The position numbers and the translations under genes were made by a program. The notes under the pieces were generated by a model. That model was not told the origin of the DNA. It made no database searches and saw only the letters and a program-made list of their open reading frames with translations. From contig JAUCEF010000007.1 in assembly GCA_033558025.1 (NCBI GenBank), positions 5,642,001 to 5,706,000 on the forward strand: 64,000 nucleotides of DNA. The letters run 5' to 3'. The stretch comes from Phytophthora sp. 'mugwort'. Lineage: Eukaryota > Oomycota > Peronosporomycetes > Peronosporales > Peronosporaceae. Positions 53,331 to 62,446 of the stretch are shown in pieces (the stretch's first letter is position 1; the number at the start of each line of letters is the position of its first letter).

Positions 53331-54664
53331 CTATTCGAGGGTTGCTATGGGTCTTCCAAGCCGATAGACCTTCACCGGTGGAATCGACGGGCGCGAGAGC
53401 TGGATGGTCTTAAGCTTCTCGCTGAGGTCATCCTCCTCGACGCTGTCGTGCTCTGGCCCCGAACTTGTATCTGTCGAGGGTGTCAGGGTCGCCCTCTTCT
53501 CTCCGCTCGTGCAGGGGATCGACGAAGCAAGTATTGGTACAACCGGAGGCTTGGTCGGCACGAGAGTGCTAGGAACCGATGGACTGTAGCCTGGCGTAGA
53601 TTGAGTGCCATCCATTGCGACGAAAAACGACGGGGGCGCGGTATTGCCGACGCTGCTGGGAGGAAGCAGTTTGAGAGCGTCCTGCTCCACCTCTTTCTTC
53701 ACCATGGTCTTGAATAGCTGCTCGGCCCGTGCATCGACAATGCTGCGGTCGACCTCTTCCGGAATAGAGAAATTCGTAGCGTCGGCGTTCTTGGCATAGA
53801 AATTGTGCATAACTTGCCGCACCATTTCCAGCTCACCGTTCAACATGGTATCCCGCTCGCTCTCGTACTTAGCAAACACGCGGTAGAGGTCGACCGTCAC
53901 GGTCTGCAGCGCCACACGAGCGTTGTGAAGCTTGTGCTCATTGCGTTCCAATCGCCGCGGAGAAGCTCCGGCATCTTGACGCTTTCTCATCTTGCTGAGC
54001 TTCTGTTCATACCGATCGAACTCGAGCTTAACGGCTGTGCGATGGGAGATCTGCGACTGCACCGACTTCATGGCGTTAATGTGGATATCCAGAAAGCGCA
54101 GAGCTCCTGACAACACAGCATCCTGCACAGCAGCAACATGTATACAAGTGAGCCACCATAGTAACCGAAAAAAACAATCTCAAGTTGCACGCACCGCATT
54201 AAAGAAGTGATTTTTGGCCTCCTTAGTCTCGTTGATTGCGCACATGGCGTGTCGGAACTTCTCAGCGTCAGCTCCTTTGCCTACAGCATCTACGCTTACC
54301 ACACACCACACGTCCGCGCCGAGACTGGCACATGCTGAACAGTACACAGGCAGTGCCGTCGCGCGGTAGTACTCCAGACTCTTGTGGATGTCCAGCAGTT
54401 TCTGCAGCAGCCCCAGGAACCGCTGCTCATGCTGTTCATACACGTCGTCGGGAGACGCCAGTTGCTGGCCAATTCACACACAACCATCACCATCAACGTC
54501 ATTACCCTACTACCAAAGCGTTGCAAAGAACGTTGACAGGTTACGCAGCGCACCTTGTGCACATGACACATGATCTGGTACTGCAGCTTGCGCTTGTGTT
54601 GCTGCCAAAACATCCGCCGCCTCTGCAGCATGGCGCCCACTCCGAGCGGCTTGTCAGGCCTCAT
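53331..54664 (-). CDS. BAR/arfaptin-like membrane-curvature protein
   Basis: Exons 54664-54554, 54464-54195 and 54122-53331 (donors GTGCGC and GTGCGT), 390 residues. Residues 1-265 are almost entirely helical with heptad-like spacing: HKRKLQYQIMCHVHK, EQRFLGLLQKLLDIHKSLEY, DAVLSGALRFLDIHINAMKS, EFDRYEQKLSKMRKRQ and VFAKYESERDTMLNGELEMV. This pattern fits a BAR domain, which dimerises into a crescent on curved membranes. The tail is Pro/Ser/Thr-rich and disordered, ending in YRLGRPIATLE; there is no SH3 domain. The start is uncertain: the frame stays open upstream of the chosen ATG, so another 5' exon is possible. It is divergent from the CTD phosphatase gene (297 bp between starts). Confidence 0.7.
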
Positions 54665-54961
54665 CCTTCGTCCGATTCTTCTGCGTCCGCTACTGTGTCT
54701 CGAGTGAAGCTGGGCAACAGAACACACACTGCATATTAATACTCGCACTCGTCCAGGCCCCATAATTAGCTTCAACATAAAAATTGCTATATTTTTGAAA
54801 TACGCGCAAGAATTTAATTTCCAATTACAACATGTCATCAAATGTTTATGATTATAATGTGCTATCTGTCAAACTATCAGTTTGCGGCTTAGGAGATATC
54901 CACTTACATTTTGTTGTTTGGTCGTGCGAAATCAATCGAGCGTCAACCCAGCAGACCTACT

Positions 54962-56608
54962 ATGGCGGAAGCGAGCCCCGCCAGGGATGATGCCAGCCGC
55001 AAGCGCAAGCGTCAGCGCCGCAAGAACCGCAAGCACAAGCAACAGTCGCCTCAGCGTGGCCACTACGCCGACCCGCTCTCGCCCATTGCCTCCACGCCCA
55101 TGAAGCGTCAGCACACCAAGGCGGCAGGTACACAGATCAACAATCAAAACCTAGCAATCTTACTACAGTGCATTAACCATTACTATGTATTTAAAACTCT
55201 CTATAGAGAACATCAAGTCCACCAAGCCCAAGCAAGCGCCGCCGTCTGATGCGCGTGGCACGAACGTGCCAGAGTCGAAGGAGGAGGAGAAATTCTTCTC
55301 CCCGCGGAAGTTGCTCAAGGAATACGACGAGATTGAGAAGAAGCCGAGGGCAAAGAAGGCGCGCACTCTCAACTACGACTCGGCATTGTCTTCCAACGAT
55401 AAACAGGAGGACGAAGAGGAGGACGAAGAGGAGGATGAAGAGGAGGATGAAGAGGAGGAAACGTCGGCTAGTGCTGACGCCAGTGGTGTCAGCGAAGACA
55501 CCAATGACGAGCTGTTCTCGCCAGCGCTAAAGCCTCCGAGAGCTTCGCGGTCCACTAGTGCATCCCCACCGAACACACGAGTACGACTAGAGTCGAAGTT
55601 TGCACACTCTAGTGAGCTGCCTGACGAAAAGATGGAGGAGGACGTTGCGGATATGGAGGAGACAGTACACACGGTCGATTCGGCGGATGCGGAGGAGCAG
55701 GACAACGAAGACGCCACAGCTCCTGAACAGGAGTTTAACCCGTACGCATTGAATTGTATATCCTGTCTAGGAACTTGCGCATGGTGGATACTGACTGGCG
55801 ATGGCATGTTGCTTGCAGGTTCTACTTCATGAAGACTTTGCCGAAGTATGAGGATATCGTTGAGGCCAAACGACTCATTTCTCTGCCAGAGAGATCACGT
55901 AATGCGCCGAAGATCTGCTTGGTTTTGGACTTGGACGAGACCCTCGTGCACTGTAGCGTTGACGAAGTGAAGAACCCACACATGCAGTTCCCAGTGCGTC
56001 TAGTCTCCAAGCATTGCACTTTCGTGTATATTTCTGGCTGACCGTGTCTCATTCGCCGAGCAGGTCACATTTAACGGCGTAGAGTACACAGTCAACGTGA
56101 AGAAGCGCCCACACATGGAGTATTTCCTCAAGCGTGTGTCCAAACTCTTTGAGATCGTCGTGTTCACCGCATCCCACAAGGTTTACGCCGAGAAGCTGAT
56201 GAATATGCTGGACCCGCATCGCAATCTCATCAAGTACGTGCTTTCTGGACTAAATATCGCCTGCTAGTTGCAGAAACTCATGTTTAATTTTGCTCCCTTT
56301 GCTGCAGGTACCGACTGTATCGAGAAGACTGTCTCGACGTCTTCGGTAACTACCTGAAAGACCTGAACGTCCTGGGGCGCGACCTCTCGAAGGTCATACT
56401 AGTGGACAACTCACCGCATGCGTTTGGGTACCAAGTGAACAACGGCATCCCCATCGAGACGTGGTACGACGACGAAGCAGACGCCGAGCTGCTGAACCTG
56501 CTGCCATTCCTAGAGAGCCTCATAGATGTGGACGATGTGCGGCCAATCGTGGAGAGGCAGTTCCAGATCCAGAAGCTTATCGACGCCGCGCCCGATGAGA
56601 TCGTCTAA
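54962..56608 (+). CDS. CTD-type small phosphatase (HAD/NIF domain)
   Basis: Exons 54962-55127, 55207-55741, 55819-55993, 56064-56233 and 56308-56608, 448 residues. The N-terminus is a basic [14 protein letters not shown] cluster (nuclear signal), then an Asp/Glu run from a 15 bp repeat, then disordered Ser/Glu-rich sequence. The C-terminal phosphatase domain begins at [14 protein letters not shown] and has the catalytic [10 protein letters not shown] (DxDxT), [20 protein letters not shown], the [20 protein letters not shown] motif and [20 protein letters not shown]. Layout and length resemble CTDSPL2-like enzymes, which dephosphorylate Ser/Thr, for example on the RNA polymerase II C-terminal domain or SMADs. 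The substrate here is unknown. Confidence 0.9.
55405..55462 (+). repeat. In-frame GAGGAYGAA repeat coding for an acidic run
   Basis: About four 15 bp units encode alternating DEEE. This kind of repeat is prone to length change and lies in a disordered linker. Confidence 0.8.
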
Positions 56609-56794
56609 GTCTACAATATTTCTCGCTATCTACAGTGTAGGATGGCGTGCTAAGGCAACAAACACGTTCATGCAGTTCAACCTCGACCGCTATGATTGGT
56701 CAAAATAGCGTTTGACGCGCCCTCTGATTGGCGCACTATCGTTTCCAACGCAACTTAGCACAGACATCGAAGCACTGCTTCGGAAGCAGCGAGT
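56609..56794 (+). promoter_or_regulatory. Promoter region of VPS28 with two inverted CCAAT boxes
   Basis: 186 bp between the phosphatase stop and the VPS28 ATG. TGATTGGTC (56693) and TGATTGGCG (56726) are inverted CCAAT boxes 33 bp apart. Likely transcription start lies near TATCGTTTCCAACG. Assignment is inference. Confidence 0.35.
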
Positions 56795-57728
56795 ATGGCG
56801 TCTTCCTACAACTTCGGCGACCTGGCGCAGCCTCCATCATCGTCAGCGGTACGTCCTGACGCTGGCTTCCGCTCCCTTTTAACTTTTCGGCTACTTAATC
56901 TCAGCCCGTTATCAATGCAGGCGCCGTACCTGGCTCCTCCTCCGCCGCAGATCAACCGAGTATGCGTCGATCCAATCTACCTACTCTACTGTATCCCTCC
57001 TCTTTCTCTCTCATTTCCGGTCTCCCATGCGTTCGGATTGCAGGAGATCAAGCTCTGGCAGGATACCAAGGACCGACGCAAGTATGAGGACCTGGCAGAT
57101 CTGTTCGCCATCTTCAAGACCACGGAGCACCTGGAAGCCGCCTACGTCCGCGACGCCATCACGCCAGAAGAGGTTGGCAGTGCTCGGAGCTAATTACTAG
57201 GGTTTTGTTCTGATTTTGACGCAATGGTTGTGGTCGCTCTAGTACACAGAGGCGTGCACGAAGCTCATCTCCCAGTTTAAGACGGCGGAGACGGCGCTGC
57301 GCCTTGGCGGCTTCATTGACAGCATGGAAAGCTTCATCTCCGAGTACAGACTGGACTGTCCGCGAGCGCTGGAGCGACTCGTGCGCATCGGCGTACCGGC
57401 CACGGTGGTGCACAACACGACCAATCGCAAGACGGACTCAGTCAATGTTGCTCAGACTGTGCAGAACTTCATCACACTTATGGACGTGCTCAAGCTCAAC
57501 ATCCGAGCGGTGGACGAGATTCAGCCATTGCTGAGCGAGATGATGAGCTCGCTAACGATGGTTAGCGGCTTGCCACCGGATTTCGCTGGGCGGGACAAGA
57601 TCGAGGGCTGGCTCCGTACGATGAACGGCATGCGCGCTTCGGAGGAACTCGACGAGGAGCAGACGCGTCAACTCAGCTTCGACCTCGAGCGAGCCTACTC
57701 GTCTTTTATGGCTTTTCTAAACAAATAG
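56795..57728 (+). CDS. VPS28: ESCRT-I subunit VPS28
   Basis: Exons 56795-56848, 56921-56959, 57044-57172 and 57243-57728, 235 residues, close to human (221) and yeast (242) Vps28. VPS28 binds TSG101/VPS23 through its N-terminal domain and ESCRT-II or ESCRT-III factors through its C-terminal four-helix domain, in sorting of ubiquitinated cargo into multivesicular bodies. Visible signatures are EIKLWQDTKDRRKYEDLADL, FKTTEHLEAAYVRDAI, TEACTKLISQFKTAE and YRLDCPRALERLVRIGVPAT in the N-terminal domain. The C-terminal domain has TLMDVLKLNIRAVDEIQPLL and DFAGRDKIEGWLRTMNGMRA. The C-terminus LSFDLERAYSSFMAFL is typical. Confidence 0.95.
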
Positions 57729-57950
57729 TAGGGGGATTGATAGCGTAGACTGCGGCCACAGGCAATCTTGGAATTTTATTATGTCGTTTACTTTTTCTTC
57801 TCCATTTTTTTTGTTTTCTTGCTTTTTTCTCTGTTATAAAAAAACAAAATATGACGCATACACGCGTCAAACGCATCAAAATCGAAGCGCTAATGCGAGG
57901 CTACTGAGTACATTTGGTTGCGTGCGTCATAACGATTCACTAATCAAATG
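57729..57950. terminator. Convergent 3' region with T-rich tract
   Basis: 222 bp between two stop codons, with a polypyrimidine run (57785-57838: CTTTTTCTTC, TTTTTTTTG, CTTTTTTC) followed by AAAAAACAAAAT. Probably the shared 3' ends of VPS28 and the two-TM protein. Confidence 0.4.
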
Positions 57951-59489
57951 TTAGCAGCAAAAGATAGGTTCCTCTTCCGGCTCCAGCTCTTCTGTGCGGT
58001 GTCCCGATACCTTCTCTTCGTCTCCATTCAGCATCAACGTGCAGCGAGCCATAGCCGCGTCAAGCTCCAACCGCATCACATCCAGCTCGCCCAGCATTAA
58101 GCGCAGATCAGCGTTGGCCACCGGCTTGAGACGCAGAGAGCCAAGCGAGATCAACTTATTTCCCGGCTTGGACATCGGCTCCAGCTCAATGTCCATCAGG
58201 AAGTTCGGCTCCGCAACATCCGCAGCAGGCAGCGACATCGGCGCTTGGGGTACCATTGTTGGTGACAACGGTGGGAACGCCTCCAATGAGAGAGCAAAAT
58301 CTTCCAGAGCGTCTTCAAGCTCCAGTTCCCGTTCTTTTTCCTTTTCCTGCTCTTCCAGGTCCATCATCGACTCATCTTCCGGACTCAAGTACAACAGCAC
58401 CTTGCGACTGACAACGATCTCCCGCTCCATGGCTGGTTCACCTCGAGCCACTTCCACCAAAGGTTTCACCTCTGGGAAAACCGGCAGTGGGGCTATAGCC
58501 GGCTTCACGAGCTCGTGAATGACAGTCGTAGACAGAGGTGCTACCTCTAATGGCTTGGGCTTCGGCTCTGCAAAAACTTTTGCCTTGGACACCACCATAG
58601 GTACGACAACCTTTGGTTCGGCCTTGGGAAGCACTGCACGCGTCTGAACCTCCGTCTTGGCGGCAACCTTGGGCAACTTGGGCTCTGCTTTCTTCCGCAG
58701 CGGCTGAGGCTTTGGCTTCGGCTGCGTCTTTGTCTGCACCTGTCGCTTCTTTTCCAACGTCTTTGACAGCACCGACGGCGTCATCTCCTGAGCTTTCTCC
58801 TGTACCGGTCCTAGTTGTTTCACCTTAGGCTTTAGCGGCAGTAGCGGTCGACTCCGCAGCACCTGCTTGGGCTCCGAGTGGGCCCGGGGTTTCTCCACGT
58901 GCAGCTCGTCCGTGATTTCCAAGGAGAATGAATTGATCATCGGCAAAGGTGTCATGTCCATGCGCTTCAGCGTCACAAGTGGGGCATTGCCCGTAAGAGG
59001 TGCTGGCTTCCGGCTCTGCTTGGTCTCCTGGTTCATCGCCATGGTTGCTACCACCTTCTGTGGTGTAGGGCATGACGGTACCACTGCAATCTGTAGCTCC
59101 TTCTTTTGCGTCTGTTGCTGATACTCTTGACTCTGTGCGATTGACAGCGTCAACGAGTAGTCCAATGCACTACGTCGCAGAGCGAGCAGCCTGCTGATGG
59201 CCTGCTTGAGTCCCAGCCCCTGCTTGACGCCTGTGGGGTCGCTGTGATGCAGCAGCGCGAGGCCCAGCGTCGTCAGAAGAACGGCACAAAAGATCAGCGC
59301 ACTGCCAAACAAGAAGCCGCCCAGCGTCATGGCCGCCACGAGCTGCAACACGCCCACGGCCGTCACGAGGCCACCCACGCGGAAGGTCGGTGTCTCGCTG
59401 TATACGTCGTCTGTGAGCGCATACGGGTCGCGTCGTTGCTGCTGCTGCTTAAGACGCCGCTGGGTCTTGGTACTCGCACGCTGTCGCAT
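57951..59489 (-). CDS. Two-TM protein with Lys/Pro-rich and acidic regions, family unknown
   Basis: 512 residues in one exon from the ATG at 59489. The N-terminal 25 residues are basic and Gln-rich. Two hydrophobic helices follow at about 38-58 and 60-80 (VGVLQLVAAMTLGGFLFG, ALIFCAVLLTTLGLALL), likely a hairpin with both ends cytosolic. Residues about 155-345 are Lys/Pro/Val-rich with PKPKPQPLRKKAEPK-type repeats. The C-terminal part is acidic with a charged helix (EEQEKEKERELELEDALEDF) and ends EPIFCC. The terminal Cys pair could be acylated or prenylated, but no supporting context is visible. I do not recognise a family; it looks lineage-specific. Confidence 0.8.
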   Translation of the reverse strand: MRQRASTKTQRRLKQQQQRRDPYALTDDVYSETPTFRVGGLVTAVGVLQLVAAMTLGGFLFGSALIFCAVLLTTLGLALLHHSDPTGVKQGLGLKQAISRLLALRRSALDYSLTLSIAQSQEYQQQTQKKELQIAVVPSCPTPQKVVATMAMNQETKQSRKPAPLTGNAPLVTLKRMDMTPLPMINSFSLEITDELHVEKPRAHSEPKQVLRSRPLLPLKPKVKQLGPVQEKAQEMTPSVLSKTLEKKRQVQTKTQPKPKPQPLRKKAEPKLPKVAAKTEVQTRAVLPKAEPKVVVPMVVSKAKVFAEPKPKPLEVAPLSTTVIHELVKPAIAPLPVFPEVKPLVEVARGEPAMEREIVVSRKVLLYLSPEDESMMDLEEQEKEKERELELEDALEDFALSLEAFPPLSPTMVPQAPMSLPAADVAEPNFLMDIELEPMSKPGNKLISLGSLRLKPVANADLRLMLGELDVMRLELDAAMARCTLMLNGDEEKVSGHRTEELEPEEEPIFCC

Positions 59490-61300
59490 TGTCGTCTGAG
59501 AATAACGCGGAGTGTGAGCTGCCGAGCGAGTCGCTTCCCGTCTGTCTTGAATGTTGTGACTTGAGTTGTATAGTAGATACTAGCAGTGAGCGACCCACGT
59601 TAACTAACGCTATGTGGTCGCCACTGACTAGTGGGAAAGCGCTGTGATAGTCGAGCGAGCGCCTAACGAAGTGCTTTCCTCTGCTTTAATACCGAACGCT
59701 TCCAGTCCAAATCCCCCACTGAGCACGACGACGGACGAATTGCGCCAAGAACTATCGTCCGTCGTTTGAGCCATTTCTTTTACTCGGGATGGCCAGTCTC
59801 TGCGCTCTTTTCGTTTCGAATTGGCAACTGAGGCCGTCGGGAATAACTTTTAAGAGGTACGATTGGAAAGACGTTTCAGGTTGAAACAACCTCTTCGTAT
59901 CCGATTGAGGAGACAGAGAGAGAGAGAGAGGGGGGGGGGGGGGGGTGGTCAGCGAACTACAAGCACAACGTCGTCGTGAGTCACCACTCGTGACTCATGC
60001 GGCTTAATGCCGTCGTATGAGTTCGGAGATTTTCCCACATGAAGGCACGCGGATCAAAGTTGCAATACTGCAACACAATCCTGCCAGAATATAATTTTGA
60101 ATCCCAACAATATAATAAGGTGTTTTGGAGCAGGGCATGTTGTTTCTACTGTTTCGCAATGCTACCGGTAGTGCTTCTACTCTAAGAAAAAACTATTGTT
60201 AGCTACGTAGCAGCTGTCACCCAGGTAGAACAAACAGAATCATACCAAAAATAAAAACGCCACACACGCCGATACGTTGCAAATGCAGTAGTGACTCACT
60301 ACTAATGAGGCATGGTTCTCTGTTCGCTGGGGGCAGATTCCTTACAGTTAAGGGTTTTAACTATTAAAATAGCAAACCAATTTCAGCAGTCTCAGCATAT
60401 ATTATATAATACGACAGGTAATTTGTCCTCTTTCGACAACCAGGGGGTTGACGTTGCGCTTTGATCATTTTGACCGGCTTTTTCTCTGTTCCTATTTAAT
60501 ATAGAAACTGGCAAATACAGTACTGTATCGCGCTCCGACGGTGCTGCTGTCTAGGGCGGACTGAGCCAGTATCGCTAGCGTCGTTAGGCTCGTAAAGGCG
60601 AACTGTGCTGCTGGCAGAGGCGGAGAAGAAGCCTGAGAAGCTCGTACAATTCGTAGTAACGCCTGCTTAAAATTGTAGTCGTAATTATGCTAAACTTTGG
60701 CTAAGGAAGTCAGAATGCCCTCGTCTCTGACCTTGCAGCACTAACCTACAAGCTGGATTTGGCGCTCGCAACAGGGCGACGGGAGGCGATCGCCACCGGA
60801 TCCGTGTGGACTGCAGATGGCACCAGTTCGTTTACGCGTCGTGAGAAATTGTCCGTCGCGACTAGAGTCAGCCAACAGCATCCGTGACGATGGCAATTGT
60901 CGCTATCGTACCGAAATATCCGTCCTGGCGTTATCTCACTACCGCAAATACGTGCGTGCGTGGCCCTGGAGGAAGAAGCAATTTGAGGTTACCCTGCTTG
61001 CTTCGGACAGCAGCGCCGGCGACGCAGTTTACGCCGCGGTAATATTTCGCATGATTCCGGATGCTATACTATATCTGGCGTCTCCCGGTAACACCGTAGT
61101 AATAGCAAAGTGTCGATGCACTTACGGATGCGGGGATCCTTATTGTCCATCTGTCTCCTTACCTACGGGTCCGGCTGAACCGCTGTTTAACACGACAATT
61201 TGTCATTGACAAATACCCGGTTGGCAAACATTTCCAGATCAGCTATTGTCCGGTTCTCCTGGCAAGCTCTTTCAGTAAAAACTACAAAAACAGCCCCATT
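59490..61300. other. 1.8 kb intergenic region between divergent genes
   Basis: Holds the promoters of the two-TM protein (left) and the hydrolase (right) and the GA/G tract at 59911-59945. No convincing gene or element is seen. One 130-codon frame at 60817-61209 has no recognisable features. Confidence 0.55.
59911..59945. repeat. (GA)n followed by about 16 G
   Basis: A purine-only run AGACAGAGAGAGAG, then a homopolymer of about 16 G. Slippage-prone and able to form H-DNA or G-quadruplex; the exact length may be an assembly approximation. Confidence 0.85.
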
Positions 61301-62344
61301 ATGCAGCAGGAGGAGGTGGTGCGCGTGCACGAGACAGCAGGGCTGGCGCTCGTGCGCGGCACCGACGGCCGGACGCGCTGGGTTCCGTGCTCTCAGCCGA
61401 GCAACGCATCTCCGCAGTCAACCGTTCGGGCCAACTCGCCGCCGTCGCCCATTGAGCTCCTGCACAACTCGTTGCCTTTGAGTGGTTGCGGCCGTCTGGA
61501 CTTGGACGCGTCCTGCTTCCCCGGCACCCCTCAGTTCAGACTCGTGCAGGTTGTTAGAAGCGCGCAGAACGTGCTGGTCTTTCTGCATGGCCGTGGCGAC
61601 TCGCATGAGCCGTTCGCTCGACTGGGAGAGCAAATGGCACTGCCCCAAACAGGTCAGTCAGTTCGGCAGGCAATTCCTTTGTTCGAGTTATTATGAAACT
61701 AATTGGAACTTTGTGCAGCCGTCGTGTCCCTCCGTGCTCCTCATGATCTTCCTTTCGGTCTGGGATTCACCTGGATGGACGACCTGGATATCAATGGCGA
61801 CGTGATCTCACCAGAAACCCCGCACCAGCAGCGTAGTGACAGTCTTCAGCTGGCGCGAGATTACGTATGGAACTTCCTGTGTGTGCTGCACGATCAGTAT
61901 GGATGGAGCTACTCCCGGCTCTTTGTGTTCGCATTCTCGCAAGGAGCGTGTGTGGCGTTCCACTTGGCGATGACATTGCCGTGTGACGTGCGGTTGGGAG
62001 GCATTGTGCTCGTGTCCGGAGGTGCCATTGTGGGCTCTCATTCCTCTGTATATACTCCCGAAGATGGACATGCCGCTGTTACACCAATACTCCAAATCAC
62101 GGGCGCACTGGACGAAGTCTATCCGACTTCGCTCGCGGTGCTTACACGTCGCGAATTCAAGAGGAAACACTCGCAGAAAGCAGCAGCGGAATTGTTCACG
62201 AGGTTGGAATGGCCACGCAAAGGCCACGCGATGGTTGATTCCCGCGAGGAGATGCAGCACGTGATGCTCTTCTTCTCGCAGCACTTGTACCTACGCAACA
62301 TTGAACTAGAGAACCGCAGCGATGTTATTGAACTCCAGACGTGA
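61301..62344 (+). CDS. Alpha/beta hydrolase, phospholipase/carboxylesterase (acyl-thioesterase-like)
   Basis: Exons 61301-61652 and 61719-62344, 325 residues. The hydrolase core starts near residue 85: VLVFLHGRGDSHEPF (oxyanion region), then SLRAPHDLPFGLGFTWMD. The nucleophile is in FAFSQGACVAFHLAM, where the family GFSQGG motif has Ala for the first Gly. The acid is in ITGALDEVYP and the histidine in RKGHAMVDS. The triad is therefore complete. Family members hydrolyse carboxylesters or remove palmitate from proteins (LYPLA/APT). The first 80 residues look regulatory or disordered (Ser/Pro-rich) and are extra relative to about 230-residue APTs. Convergent with MCM4, 102 bp between stops. Confidence 0.85.
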
Positions 62345-62446
62345 CAAAGTAGAAATGAAAAACCTGAATATTCCAAATTAGAAAACGTCAAAAAAAAAGC
62401 GGTCGAGTTGGCAAATCTTTTATAATTGACGACACAGAATAAATCT

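Noticed and set aside
60817..61209. A 130-codon open frame upstream of the hydrolase gene
   Set aside because: No domain, no homologous motif, unremarkable codon use, and no intron structure joining it to the downstream gene.
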